DNA of 64,000 nucleotides from Ehretia macrophylla (lineage: Eukaryota; Streptophyta; Magnoliopsida; Boraginales; Ehretiaceae). The notes beneath the pieces were generated by a model, which was not told the origin of the DNA, did not search any database, and was given only the letters and a program-made list of their open reading frames with translations. Below are positions 1-13,400 of this stretch, in pieces. Each line of letters starts with the position of its first letter. Position 1 is the stretch's first letter. The DNA lies in contig CM075768.1 in assembly GCA_037974665.1 (NCBI GenBank), positions 1,287,501-1,351,500 of the forward strand. Direction: 5' to 3'. The translations under genes were made by a program, and so were the position numbers.

Positions 1-30
1 CATTTATTATGTGTTATCTTAAATGGTAGC

Positions 31-3000
31 TGTGAGAACCCGAGCATTCATTACATGTGCATTCATTTATTTTAATCATTATTTGAAAAATAATATGTGC
101 ATTTACATGACTTATTTAGTGTTTTAAAATTTAAAATTGCATTTAAAGTTCATTTAAATTACATCTTGTTGACTTTCACATTCTTTGACTAAACTAGTTG
201 ACTTTTCATCTACATTGACCAACTAGGACAAGGTGGACAATTTTAAAATGTTTAATGAAAGGCAAACTTGGGATTAGAAATAAAAATGCAAGGTTAATTA
301 GTCAAATTTTGGGTCAACTTTGGAATTAAATCTGAACCAATTGGGAAATATTTAGGTAGCAAATTATATATGGTTGGAAAGCTCTATGAGTCTAGTTTCT
401 AAGGCTTCAAACCGTTCGTGAATTGGAGTTTTCTAGAAAAAGTTATGGCCGTTTTCGTAAGGTTGCGCAGGGCTGTTTTGGTTTACGCGGGTTTGACCGA
501 AGACTTGACCTTTGACTTTCATTAAAGCTTATAAAACACCAAAAAAATTCCAAAATTGCTCATCTTCTTCTTGCTTCAGCCGTGACCAGTCCAAACCATA
601 GGAATAGTAGATTTTTCACTATTTTGCTTATATCTTGAGCTAGAAGCGGAACCAAGACGCAAACCAAGCATTTTTGGACTCATGTCGATGTCTAGCATCT
701 TTCTACTGATCGTTTTTGCCTTTATTTTGCGAAACAAAGGTGAGAGAATTTTTTTTCAAATCTTCCAAAGTTTATTTTTACATCATAAAATGCTAGGATT
801 GCATTTGTATCTTGCTAAATAGGTGTTAGAGAAGACTTTACCGATTAATTTCTTGTATAGAACATATTTTGTTGAAATTGGCTATTTTGAGTTGTTCAAT
901 GATTTATATGCCTAAGTTGTGTCTAATCTTGATTCTTAGATTTTATATAATGCTCATATATGTTAATGAACCTATCTAGCATAATAAAATAACTTGAGAT
1001 TGCAAAATGGAGCAAAATAAATGGAGAATGTAGCTTGCTGAATTTTTCTATTTTTGGGCGTTTAGGGGCTGTTTCGTTGGGCAGTTTTTGTGCACCCATT
1101 AGATTGCTTATTTTATGCTATTATATGGTTTATAAGCCTTTTATTAGATAGGGAAAAATGTTGGTAGTTGGAGGGTCATGGTGGTTTGGGTGGAATAAGC
1201 TAAATTGTTGGTGTTTTTGAGTTGAAATGGTTGGTTTAGGTGCAAATGTGTGCTCCTGTGTGGTGTGTAATCTCTACGCTTGTAATGGTGACCTTTGGGC
1301 TGCCTCGAAGTTATAATAGTAGCATGCTAAGGTTGTGTAGTGATAGGTGGAAGTTAGAATAATTTTGATTGCATAAGTTGCTATAATTGAGCTAGTATTG
1401 CCTACTTAGCTATTGTTCTCGTTGTTATATTTGGCTGTGAATCACGTCTATGAGGTTTCTTGTGATAAATATGTGTTCTATTACATGCTAGGTGGATCCA
1501 TTGAGCCAAACTTGCGTCATGGAAACTAGTAGAGGTGAGGGAGAAACATTTATATGCATTTCTTTGAATGTTAGGGTTTGTGTTGAATTTTGTAATTGTT
1601 GTATATTGTGATATAAATGCTTATGAATGCTTCCAAAACCTTCTAAAATGATTAGTGAACATTCTTTTGCAAGCTATTGGCATAGTTTATGGCTAGATTT
1701 TGAAATGACAAGTTAAAGAAGACAATGAATAGTGTAAATTTTAAGGTTTTGATAAAATGTGCTTTCGGGTTTGATTCAATACTATAGTTAGGTGCTATAG
1801 ATATTAATGAAGATAGTCTAATGACCCCTTGTAGTTTAATTGCTCGGAACTTGGCTAAAACGCGACATAGCCGACTTTTTAAAAGGGATTTCGGGGTTAA
1901 TGCGAATCCGGGTTAATTCGGGCTTCAATTTTAGTATCCTTAGGCTACCTAGGTGCTATAGAATATTTTTTAACCCTTGTTTGAAGCCCGGATAAGATAT
2001 GTGTAGTTCAAAGCTATAAGAGGGAAATTGGGGCTTTTGGGGTAATTGCGGGTAATTGAATGCGTTTGAGGGTTGTAAGGGTACCTTAAGGGCTAATTAG
2101 AATATTGGTATAGCTTTCCCTTGAATTTGAATCTCTAACATGAGTTTGGAAGGAAAATAGCTTGAATAACAAAGGGGTTTAAGTGCAAATTCAGTTGTTT
2201 CACGCTTCTAAAATCATGGCATGACTCCTTGTGTGTTTAAATGTGGTTTCTAGTTGTTTTGGAGCTTTTGGTATAGTTCTATGTGTATCTTGAATATGCC
2301 CCTTTGTAAAACTGCTTAATTGCTTGTGTAAATTGCTTCTATTCTAACTGCTTCGAGGTCAACCTACTTTGTTGATCCTCCTATGTGTTATAGCTTATAT
2401 TGTTGATATTGTCTTGCCATTGATAAGTGCATTGCATAGTGGTTGCGCAACCATAGTGTCAGGGGCGGATGTGTTGAATATCGGCTGGGCGGCAGAGGGC
2501 TTGCCAGTGGATATTCAAACTCCGTGCCCTAGTCCCTCATTCGCCTGGTCCGGAGATTGCCAGGGGATGTTGGGTCGTAGGATTATCGGGGTACATCCGG
2601 AGTACACCCACTGGAGTGATTGGGATTATGCCGGCACAGTGATCGTGGTTCGTGGATCGTGAATGAAGATCAAGTGAAGATTGGAGTGTTGGGGTTAAGT
2701 GTAATGTATCCTTTTTCAATGTGTGGTTACTTAATCTGTTGTCATTCTTGAATGGTTTTAATTGTTATTAATGTTTAACTGTATTACTTGTTGCATTGCA
2801 CGCCCCGGGAGACTTTATCCCTCACTGGGCAACAGTGGTTGCTCATACCTCGCTAACATGTTTCAGGAGGTGCATTTGGAGGAGGAGTTGCCTTAGTTGC
2901 AGTGTCTAATTGCGTGAGGTGGATTTATGGCTCTTGCTATTATGTGGAGATCTTGTTTGCTCTACCTTATTTTCTATTTTGTAACCTAAGTGCTTATGTA

Positions 3001-3409
3001 TATGTTTGAGTGATTGTAAGCTGAATGCTAGTTGATTGTAGTAGGAGATATGAACTATGGCATGTAATAACTTATATTTCTGCTCTTAGCTTCTCTGCAT
3101 GCTTGGGAGTGAATAACTGGTTGTTTTCAATTTCTAAGAATGCTTAAAAGCTATCATGGAGTGGCATGATAAGCGGTTTGGTAAAGAAGTGAAGTTGGAT
3201 GTATGCTTGCATGATTCTAACTGTTTGAATGTTTTAAGGCTCGGATGGCCTTAAAGTTTGAGTCTTTAATTAGAATTGGAGTTCTAGGTTGTTTTGTGGC
3301 TTTATTGGTTGCTTACAGGCTTTCAGAATGTCCACGGTACAGGGGAGACTCTGTCCGTTTGTCGGGTCCAGACTTAACCTTTAGCGTGGGGGTGAGTTTG
3401 GGCGTTACA
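31..3409 (+). mobile_element. LTR-1: single long LTR of a Tekay-like Ty3/gypsy element
   Basis: The block starts with TGTGAGAACCCGAG and ends with GGGCGTTACA, the TG...CA form of an LTR. It is followed by a few bases resembling the LTR/primer-site junction of element A. The 3' two thirds (from about 1740) align with the LTRs of A, while the part before the GTGAG motif at 740 looks more like family H. Shared LTR landmarks are present: donor-like site at 740, CTACTTTG hairpin at 2355-2380, GC-rich block at about 2450-2610, CCTCACTG hairpin at about 2820-2843, and acceptor-like CAG ending at 2866. No matching partner LTR or target duplication is visible. The 97-codon open frame inside it recurs in A's LTRs and is part of the LTR, not a gene. 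Confidence 0.8.
2355..2380 (+). promoter_or_regulatory. CTACTTTG hairpin in LTR-1
   Basis: GAGG-t-CAAC, loop CTACTTT, GTTG-at-CCTC. The inner CAAC/GTTG and outer GAGG/CCTC arms pair, with a small bulge. The same loop is found on other stems in B, C, E, F, G, H and I. Function unknown. Confidence 0.55.
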
Positions 3410-3499
3410 TTTTAGGTGGTCTGAGACCGAGTTTGGGATTGGGTTGAGAATAGCATGGTTAGTAGAGCCTCCGGTCTCATGAGGGTTTGGGGCGTTACA
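3410..3499 (+). repeat. Short terminal piece of a B/F-family LTR, plus orientation
   Basis: About 80 bp ending in GGGGCGTTACA matches the last part of solo LTR F (about 41845-41926) and, reversed, the end of B's 5' LTR at 16485. It lies between LTR-1 and the partial 3' LTR of B, which reads in the opposite direction. The junction is therefore rearranged and not a simple insertion. Confidence 0.6.
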
Positions 3500-5370
3500 G
3501 AATCAATAAACACATGATTGAGGTACAACAAAGTAGGTTGCCCTCACACACAATATATAGACTATAAGTGCACGTAATCGAGGTACAAGTAAATAAACTA
3601 TTATGCACATAAGGATGAAGACTCCCTCACCTCTACTGAGCTCCAAGATGTAAGTTTGGATCACATCATTTCCAGTCACCTTGAACCGATGAGCAAGCAT
3701 TATTTCAATTACTCTTTAACTATAACATTCATTAATTATTCAGCTAGGTTAGCTAACTTATAACTTCACTTATTTGGCATACAATATCTATTAGAATTCT
3801 ATCTTTAGCAGAAGCCACCTTTATATACTCTGGCTAAACATACCATCCAACTGATCATTCTAGCAGCCCAGTTACAAGTCTTAAGTATATCTTAACCCAT
3901 ACAACACAATATACAAGTAATATAAACATTATGCAAGATATAAGCATATTTACTCAATCCTTAACAAGTAATACATAAACAATATAAGCAATATATGAGC
4001 ATTAGCACTAAAATAACCAAATGAACACAAAGGGGTAAATTACATATTTTTCACAAAATATTACCAAAAGCTCACAATTAACTTAAAAGTGCATTTAAAC
4101 ACTTAAGGAACAATTACAAGGTCATAGAAGTGCAAAACAACCAATTTCCTACTTTTCCCTCTTTGTAACCTAAGCCATTTTTATTCCAAACACAAGTTAA
4201 TGTTCTAGTTAAGCGAGCGGGCTATTCCATACTTCTAATTAACCCGTAAGGCACCCATAGGACCCTCGAAGTTACCCAATTACCCACGTTTAGCACAAAA
4301 GCCCCAATTTCTCCTTTATGACTTTGTACTACACGTATCTCAACCAGAACTCAATCGAGAGTTAGCAAAGCTTATTTAGAACCTATATAGCCTAGGAATA
4401 CCAAATGTGAAGGCCAAATTAACCTGGATTTGCGATAGCCTCGAAAGTCCTTTTTAAAAGTCACCTATTTCATGTTTTAGCCAAGTTTCGAGCAATTCAA
4501 CCTTATGGGGCTAATAAACTATGTTTATTAACATCTAAGGCACCTATTAGAAGCAATGAATCAAGCCACAATGCACAATTTCACAAACCCTAGAAAAATA
4601 TCACTATTCACTACCTTAGAATCAACTAACGAATTTAACCGGTTAAAAAGCAAAACAATTGCATAAACTTGGTCTCTACAACATGTATGCATCATATATA
4701 GCAAGATTTGATCATAACTCAAGCCAATATCAATAAATCTAGAAAATTCATAATATGGCATAAACTTTAAATTCACAAAGGAGTGCAAAATCCCTCACCA
4801 CATATGTGTAGAGGCTCGTAGGAGGCTAGAAAACACTCTAAACCACTTGCTCTACGCTTGCAATGGCTTGAAATCAAAGTTTGATGAGCAAAAACTCTTC
4901 CTTCTTTCTCCTAGCTGCCATCGGGTTTAGGGGGGACATATGGGTCATTAATTGATTTGTTATTTAGCCTATTATGTAATGTATGTATATAATTAAGTGT
5001 ATATGTAATATATGTGTGTTTGTGTATAAGTGTTGACTACTAAAGTGAGTCAAACTAATGTAAAATAGGCTTAATGGTGCAATTATATGTTAGCTAGCTC
5101 AAAAGTAAAGTTAGTCTACGTAACACTATTCACATGAACCAACAAAACATTTTCTAAATTAGCCTTCCTATCGCATTTCGCTCAAACGCATATTTTTCTT
5201 ATTCCTAAAATAATTAATAAGATTAAAAAAAATGCTAATTCGAAGTAATTAAGTGGTTGAAAAATGTGATAAATAGTGACCACAGAAAGTAACAAGTAAT
5301 GCACAGTAGGAATGCGCAAATAGTGGATGCAACAGTTAAAATGTGTACGGTGAAGTTCTTGGGCGTCACA
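3500..5370 (-). repeat. Element B 3' LTR, partial
   Basis: Matches 27373-29247 closely in the same orientation and ends at 5370 with the LTR start TGTGACGCCC on the minus strand. It holds the donor-like site (GGTGAGGG at about 4797) and the CTACTTTG hairpin near 3521-3545. The part beyond the hairpin is absent here, so no target duplication can be read. Confidence 0.8.
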
Positions 5371-6358
5371 TCCTCTCCCCCTTAAACAAATTGCGTTCAC
5401 GCAATTCTCCTTTGAAAAGAACTCAACATCAACTGAAAACCAACTCCGATTACTTGTCATCAGTTGCGGAGCAAGAATACCGTATATGAATTCTCGTAAG
5501 AACTCGCTAAGACATCCCTATAGTATTGCTTGTGAATCTAGAGTAATAAGGCCAAATAAAGGCTCTAATAGAAATGCTACTTAGAAGTCCGAATAAGAAT
5601 CCCGTTGGCACGAATAACGTGGAAGAATAGAATCCCAATTAAGGGCGGCGAGGAAATACCAATAAAAGACCCGAGTAGGAGTATTGTAGATAATACCGCA
5701 TAATAAGGCTGAAAAGAATCCCATATATCAAGCCTTCCAAGAGATGCTGACAATAGAATACCAAAAGAAGACCTGATAAGAAAATACCTAGAAAATGCTC
5801 CAGAGAACCATTGTATCGAACTCCCAAAAGAAGCTACTCATTCATGACCGCTGATCATAAAAGAGCACCTTAATAGAATGCCAATAATCGAGCTCCAACT
5901 ATAAACACCAGCTCCCCAATAAAGGCTGATCAAATGCCTTTCATTCCCATTAATCCACATAACTTGGAAGGCCTGCTACTAATCACCTCTCGCCAGAGGA
6001 AGGAAGAAGTCTTTCTTACCATTCGATGGGCTATATATTAATGCCAAAATATTACATATGTATAAACATTCTTTAAGCTATTATGCAAGCATGATTATAA
6101 AAGAACTTATAAAAACAATTTAAGCAACAAAGTTATTCAAGTGCAAATTATAACATAACCAATTCAATTCACAACAAAACTTAATTCAAAATGCTCAAGT
6201 ACATACATTACAATCAATAATTCAAGCAGTAACGATTCACGAGGTCAATTTGATGCAACTTCACTTCACTTAGCACACGTTTAGCATATAACACATAACT
6301 ATATCACATAGGTGCACACATTAATTCAAGACACACAATTACATATACAAGCACATAC
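5371..6358 (-). other. Element B internal region, non-coding
   Basis: Apart from the tract and paired element at its edge, this holds no convincing coding frame. On the minus strand it is pyrimidine-rich, with many near-repeats of words such as GGTATTCT, GGGATTCT and GGTATTAT. The part nearest the LTR aligns with the end of element D's internal region (about 48060-48270), including CAACGGGATTCTT, so B and D share a common non-coding core. The remaining 100 bp of B's internal region lies beyond element A at 16386-16484. Confidence 0.65.
5389..5406 (-). promoter_or_regulatory. Pre-PPT inverted repeat and polypurine tract of element B
   Basis: AATTGCGT and ACGCAATT pair perfectly across a 2-base loop. 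On the minus strand they are followed by TTTAAGGGGGAGAGGA (about 5371-5386), the primer for plus-strand DNA synthesis. B has no coding region, so the pairing is kept for reasons other than protein. Confidence 0.7.
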
Positions 6359-8853
6359 TGTGACGCCCGAGATTTAGCCATGCATTTAATTACTGTTGCA
6401 TCCTTTGTTTGCGCATCTCTTTCTATGTCTTATTAACTGTCTTCTTAGGTTACTATTCACTCCATTTTTAAACTGCATTCTATTAGTTAATTAACATTTT
6501 TATTAAATCATATTAATTGTTAGAGTAGTGGAAAAAATGTGCAATTGAGCTAGACACGATAGGAGAGCTCGTTTAGAAAATGATTTTAGTAGTTCAATGA
6601 ATAGTGTTACGTAACTAACTTAGGTAATTAATTAGCTAGCATATATTTTACTATCTAAGCTCATTTTAAGCTCAATAAGCGCATTATATTAGACCAATTA
6701 AGCACCCAAACTTGACCCCACCTCTAGGCCTACTTATTAAAACATAACACAAGCACATTTTAGCACAAAAACAAAAAAATTTCAGCAGTGAACAGTGCCT
6801 GGAACCCGACAGCCCTCCTCTTGCATTTGGGTAAATTTTTCATCTTCAATTCTTCACTTCAAGCCAAGCCAAGCTAGGAGCACATAGTTTAGGGTGTTGG
6901 CAAGCCTCCCGAGAGCTTCTACGCGCATTGGTGAGGGATTTCACGGCTTATTTTTGCATTTATAAATAGTTGCTCTTTTCTTGATTTGTTGAAAATGTGA
7001 TTAAATGCCATAGTATCAACTATCTATGCTATTATACCATATATATGAATGCTAGGGAACACATTTAAGCCATCGTTTCGCTTTTTAAACAGTTAGAATC
7101 GTTAGTTTGATTTTTAGGGATTTGTGACGGGAATTTTAGGGATTTGTGAAATCGCGCGTTTTAACTTGATTCAATACTTCTAATATATGCCTTAGGTGCT
7201 AGTGAAGGTAGTCTAATATCCCCGTGCACTTACATTGCTCTAGAATTGCATAAAACGTAAAATTGTCGACTTTAATAAAGGGCTTTCGAGGTTAATGTGA
7301 ATCCGGGTGGATTCGGGCTTCACTTCTAGTATCCTTAGGCTACCTAGGTGCTATAGAAACTTTGATAACCCTCGTTTGAAGCCCGGATAAAGTATGTGTA
7401 GTTTAAAGCCATAAGAGGGAATTTGGGGGCTTTCGGGGAAATCGCGGGCATTTGAATGAGTTAGAAGGTTGAGAGGGTACCTTGAGGGTTAGTTAAAAGG
7501 TTGGGATAGTTTCCTTTGAAAATGGAATCATTAACCTTGGTTTGGAAGAGAAATAGTTTGAAAAACAAAGGGATTTATGAGCTATTTCGGTTGACTCACA
7601 CTTCTAAACCCATGGCATAACTTCTTGAGTGTTTATATGTGGTTTCAAGTTGTTTTGAAGCTTTTGGTATGATTCTATGCTTATTTGGTATATGTTCCTT
7701 TGTAAACTGCTTATTAGCTTATATAATTGCTTCTATTCTAATTGCATCGAGGTCAACCTACTTTGTTGATCCTCCTATGTGTTAATGTTTATATTATTGC
7801 TATTAACTTGCCATTGTTAAGTGCATTGCATAGTGGTTGCACAACCATAGTGTCAGAGGCGGATGTGTTGAATATCGGCTGGGCGGCTGAGGGCTTACCG
7901 GTGGATATTCAAACTCCGTGCCCTAGTCCCTCATTCGCCTGGTCCGGAGATTGCCAGGGGATGTTGGGTCGTAGGATTATCGGGGTACATCCGGAGTACA
8001 CCCACTGGAGTGTTTGGGGATTATGCCGGCTTATCGTGATCGTGCTCGTGGTTCGTGGATCGTGAATGAAGACCAGTGAAGATTGGTGTATAGGGGATTG
8101 TGTGAAATGTATCCTTTTAAATGTGTGGTTACTTAAGTTATCATTGTTTCTTAAATTGTCTAAGTGATATTGTTGTATAACTGTATTATCTGTTGCATTG
8201 CACGCCCCGGGACTATATCCCTCACTGGGCAACAGTGGTTGCTCATACCTCGATATCTGTTTCAGGAGACGCTGAGGGTGATCCCCAGCTTGTTGAGTTA
8301 GTTTAGGAAGAAGAAGTTCAGATTGATCCTTTACTTTAGTTGCCGTGCTTGATAGCTTGAGGTGGTTAATGAATTTGCTGCTATGTGGAAGATTCATCTG
8401 ATTATCTTATGTACTATTTTGTAGCCTAAGGGCTATGTATATGCTTGTTGTATAAGTTGAAGACTAGTTGGTTGTGGTGTAGCTTTGAAAGCCTATGTAC
8501 TGTAATAACTTATGATCTACTTCTATTCGCTTTGCTTGCTTGGGAGTGAATGGCTTAAAGTAGAAATGTTTGATCTTTCAATTATGTTTAATTGATTTCC
8601 TAGAATGTCATGATTATAAAACTATGTTGATAATAAGTTCTCGCATGCTTGTGTGTTTTGGAACTATTGTGTACTATAAGGCTCGGATGGCCTTGGAACT
8701 TTGATGTTTAATTAAGAAAAGCTTGTATTGTATTGTTGGGACTTTGTTTGAGTGTTTACAGGTTTTTAGAATGTCCACGGTACAAGGAAGACTCTGTCCG
8801 TGTGTCGGGTCTGGACTTAACCTTTAGCATGGGGGTTGGGTCGGGGCATGACA
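6359..8853 (+). repeat. Element A 5' LTR
   Basis: 2,495 bp. Donor-like site GGTGAGGG at 6930, CTACTTTG hairpin around 7749-7774, GC-rich block about 7850-8010, CCTCACTG hairpin about 8220-8243, acceptor-like TTTCAG ending at 8265, second pyrimidine-ACAG site about 8756-8761. The 107-codon open frame in it recurs in the 3' LTR and in LTR-1 and is not a separate gene. Confidence 0.92.
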
Positions 8854-8859
8854 TTTAAG

Positions 8860-8871
8860 TGGTATCAGAGC
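8860..8871 (+). promoter_or_regulatory. Primer-binding site of element A (tRNA-iMet)
   Basis: TGGTATCAGAGC six bases after the LTR end matches the complement of the 3' end of plant initiator-Met tRNA. The same 12-mer recurs in C, D and E and, reversed, in B. The leader 8872-9205 after it has no feature I recognise. Confidence 0.9.
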
Positions 8872-9205
8872 TATAGATTGCATGAAGCCGGGTTAAATTT
8901 CTCGGTCTGTGGGTAGAGATTTGTTATGTGACTTTGTGAATACATGAGTCTTTGATTTTGATTTGCCTAAGTGAAATTTGAATAAAGAATGAACATGCTA
9001 GCATGGAAATAGAATATCAAGAGTCTAGAATGTCAAGTATGATCTAGTGATTTATGTGTACTTCAAGAATGTGGAATATCTATTTGAACTTCTATGTACT
9101 TGACTTTAAGTGAATCTATTTGGACTTTTCTTTATGTGTTTACTTATAAATTGCATATATACATATGTATACCTGTCATAACACTTTGCATTCTAGCCAT
9201 TCGAG

Positions 9206-10440
9206 ATGGGGCCCCGCCGTCGTGCTGATAATCCGAATGTTGGTGGAGAACCCGAGGGGGTTCATGGGTAAGAAGCTAAGGTGGCCAAAAATGCACCGCA
9301 GGTTCAAGAACCGAGCACTGCACAGATCTTGGCCACGATGGCCACTGCTATGAACACTATCGCCCAGTTTGTGGCACAACAGGGTCAGCCAGGGGTCGTT
9401 GGAGGTAATCAGACTGCGAGAGCCGGAGGTAGTGGCCCTACCGGAGGTAATCTGTATGACCGGTTCATTCATCATGGGGCCTATACTTTCTTTGGAGAAC
9501 CGGACGATATGAAGGCTGAGATGTGGCTGAAGAAGTTTGAGAGAGTGGCAGCAATACTCGAGTGCCATGATGACATGAAGATTACTTATGCCACTTTTCT
9601 TCTTGAGGGTGACGCTGAAGATTGGTGGAATACCATCAGTGAGAAATGGGGAGCTGAGGGAGTTCATCATTCGTGGGCCAACTTTGTCCGAGAATTCCGA
9701 GACAAGTACATATCAGTGGTTGCCCGCGAGAGGCGTCAAACAGTGTTCATAAACTTGAAACAGGGAAGTATGACGGTAGATCAATATGAGGCTACTTTTA
9801 CCCGGCTTTCCCGTTATGCACCAGCTTTGATTCAGCCGGAGGATATGAAGATCCAGAGGTTCATCCTGGGTTTGAGGAGGGATATTATGTTGAACTTGTC
9901 TGCAAATGATTTTCCTAACTATGCTGCAGTAGTCCGAGCCGCCTCGAGATATGAGAAACGCAAGGCCGATGTGTTAGCCGAGACCAGTCAATCGAGTAAA
10001 CGGTTTCAGTCTCAGAGTCAAGGGTACCAGGGGCAGGCTGTATCAGTTGGGCAGAGTTCACAGCCGAGGCAGACTCAGAGTTATACAGGGCCTACTCAGA
10101 CTCAGGCACGACCAGTTCAGAGTCAGACTCAGAGTCAGTTCCATCCAGCAGTTTCCCGTTCGCAGCAGGGTAGTTCAGCTACCTCTACTTATAGAGCTCC
10201 TTCGGGAGGCACTGTTGTAAGACATCACCAGCAGTGCAGCTTCTGTCAGCGCCAGGGCCACACCGAGGATGTTTGTTGGAAGAAACATAACAAGTGTACA
10301 GGTTGCGGCAGTGATCAACACAAGGTTAAAGACTGTCAGAAATTTAAGAACGCTAGGGGTCAGACGTCAGCTCAGAACTCTCAGACCAGGGCACCAGCTG
10401 CAGCACCACCACCACGAGGTCAGGCCCGCGTATTTGCTTT
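9206..10440 (+). pseudogene. gag: Element A gag region
   Basis: The structural polyprotein forms the particle in which reverse transcription takes place. It opens with a basic MGPRRR, followed by a capsid-like stretch with YTFFGEPDD and WLKKFERV near 9485-9560, a Gln/Ser-rich linker, and two zinc knuckles of the CX2CX4HX4C form (CSFCQRQGHTEDVC and CTGCGSDQHKVKDC, about 10230-10345) that bind the RNA genome. It runs on toward the protease. The region belongs to a fossil element and is not fully open. Confidence 0.88.
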
Positions 10441-13400
10441 GGATGCTGAGGAGCTTCCGGATACAACCGCTGTGGTAGAAGGTATTTTTCTTCTTAATGA
10501 TCAGTCAGTTAAGGTTTTAATTGATTCAGGGGCTTCGCATTCTTTTATTACTCCTACTTGTGCACAAAATGCTAAATTGAAACATGATAAACTGTTGCAT
10601 GAGATTGTGGTTTATACTCCTATGGGTCCGAAGTTTGTTACTAGATCTATTTGCAGAGCATGTAATATATTTATTGAGGGTCGTGTTTTCCCTACTGATT
10701 TGATTATCCTACCCTTCAATGACTTTGAAATTATATTGGGGATGGACTGGTTAAGTAAATATTATGCCCAGCTTGATTGTGTATCTAGAAATGCCTGACC
10801 ATCCTGTACTTAAAATAGTTGGCAGTAGAAAATCTACAGGAACTCCTATTATTTCTTCTATTAGGGCATCTAAATTATTGAGCAAGGGTTGTGAGGCTTA
10901 TCTTGCATATTTGATTAATCAACTTGGGGATCAATTGAAATTGAATGATGTACCTATCGTGAGAGAGTTTCCGGGGGTCTTTCCTGAGGAATTACCTGGG
11001 TTACCGCCTGATAGAGAGATAGAGTTCATGATTGACTTACCGCCGGGGACTTCACCTATCTCTAGGACTTCGTATAGAATGGCTCCACCTGAATTGCAGG
11101 AATTGAAAGTTCAATTACAAGGCTTGCTTGAGAAGGGATTCATTCAGCCGAGTTCTTCGCCTTGGGGTGCGCCAGTCCTATTTGTTAAAAAGAAAGACGG
11201 ATCTCTTCGCTTATGCATTGATTATCGGGGTCTTAATCAGGTAACCATCAAAAACAAATATCCTTTGCCTTTAATTGAAGAGTTATTTGATCAGTTGCAA
11301 GGTGCCAGGGTATTCTCTAAATTTGATCTGAGGCAGGGCTATTATCAGTTGAGGATTAAGACAGATGATGTTCCTAAAACTGCTTTCAAAACTCGATATG
11401 GCCATTATGAGTTTGTTGTCTTGCCGTTTGGTCTTACTAATGCTCCTGCTGCATTCATGGACTTAATGCAGAGGGTATTTAATCCTTATCTGGACCAATT
11501 TGTGGTCATATTCATTGATGATATTCTTGTCTATTCTAAATATGAGGCGGAACATGAACAGCATCACAGAATTGTGTTGCAGACTCTTCAGGAGCATCAG
11601 TTGTTTGCAAAGTTTAGCAAATGTGAATTCTGGCTTAAGCAAGTTGCTTTTCTGGGCCATATTATCTCGCAGGATGGTATTTATGTTGATCCAGCGAAGA
11701 TTGAAGTTGTGTTATCTTGGAAACGACCTGTAACTGTCACGGAAATTCGTAGCTTCCTTGGTTTAGCTGGGTATTATCGGAGGTTTGTCAGGGATTTCTC
11801 TAAGATTGCAGGGCCTTTAACCCAACTTACTCAGAAGAAAACAGTATTTGACTGGAGTGATAAATGCAAGGCCAGCTTCCAGGAATTGAAGAAGAGATTG
11901 ACTACAGCTCCTATCCTTGCACTACCTGAGGGTTATGATAATCTGGTGATCTATAGTGATGCTTCGAAGGAAGGTCTGGGTTGTGTATTGATGCAGAATG
12001 GCCGGGTTATTGCTTATGCTTCCAGGAAACTAAAACCTTATGAACTCAATTATCCGACTCATGATCTTGAGCTTGCAGCTATCATTCTTGCATTAAAGAA
12101 ATGGCGTCATTATCTCTGGGGCAACAAGTTTGAAATCTTTACCGATCATAAGAGCTTGAAATATCTATTTTCACAGAAAGAGTTGAACATGAGGCAGAGG
12201 CGTTGGCTGGAATTACTTGAGGACTATAACTGCACTATTAACTATCTTCCGGGTAAGGCCAATATTGTTGCTGATGCTTTGAGCCGAAAGGCTACTGTTG
12301 CCAGTTTGATTATCAAGAATTGGGAATTCATGGAAGAATTATGCTTATGGAAGCCTAGTACTTCAAATTCTGGTATTCAATTCGCAAGTTTGCAGATTCA
12401 ATCTCTGTTATTATCCAGGATTCGGGAAGCTCAACAGGCTGATCTTCAATTATTGAAAGTCTTAGAGAATTCTAAAGGGGGAGAGTCGGATTTCAAACTG
12501 CACGACGATGGTATTCTCAAATTCAAAGGTAGAATCTGTATTCCGAATGATCCAACTCTGAAGAAGGATATTCTTGCTGAGGCACACAGTTCCAGATGTA
12601 CTATCCATCCAGGCAGTACTAAAATGTATAAAGATTTGAAGCAGAATTTTTGGTGGAATAATATGAAGAGAGAGATTGTTGACTATGTTGCTCGATGTCT
12701 TACTTGTCAGAAAGTTAAAGCAGAACATCAGAGACCTGCAGGGTTGTTGCAGCCTTTGGCTATTCCTGTTTGGAAATGGGATCATATTACCATGGATTTC
12801 GTATCAGATTTACCGAGGTCTTCGAAGGGTAATGACTCAGTTTGGGTTATTGTGGATAGACTGACCAAGACTTCTTACTTTATTGCTAAAAAGAAGTCTG
12901 ATTCTCTTGATAAACTGGTAGAGTTGTATATTGAGAATGTTGTCCGACTTCATGGAATTCTAAAGAGTATTGTGTCAGATAGAGATTCCAGATTCACATC
13001 TCAGTTCTGGCAGAAGATTCAGAAAGCTTTGGGCACGACTTTGAATTTCAGTACAGCTTATCATCCTCAGACAGATGGTCAATCTGAGAGAACTATCTTA
13101 ATCCTCGAGGATATGTTGCGGGCTTGTATTCTGGACTTCGGTAAGAGTTGGGAGAAGTATTTGCCACTCGCAGAGTTCGCCTATAACAATAGTTATCAAG
13201 CTACTATTGGTATGGCACCTTATGAGGCACTATATGGGCGTAAATGCCGGTCTCCTCTCTACTGGGATGATGTTGGTGAAATGAAGACTATCGACCCTAC
13301 TCTCTTACCTGAAATGAACAAAATGATTGATCATGTGTAGCTTATCAGAAAAAGAATGCTTACAACACAGAGCCGGCAAAAGAGTTATGCAGATAGACGC

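Noticed and set aside
2369-2662. 97-codon open frame as a gene, with relatives at 7742-8065 and 15270-15593
   Set aside because: It lies wholly in LTR sequence, recurs with the LTRs and has no known domain; the related B and F frames differ in phase.
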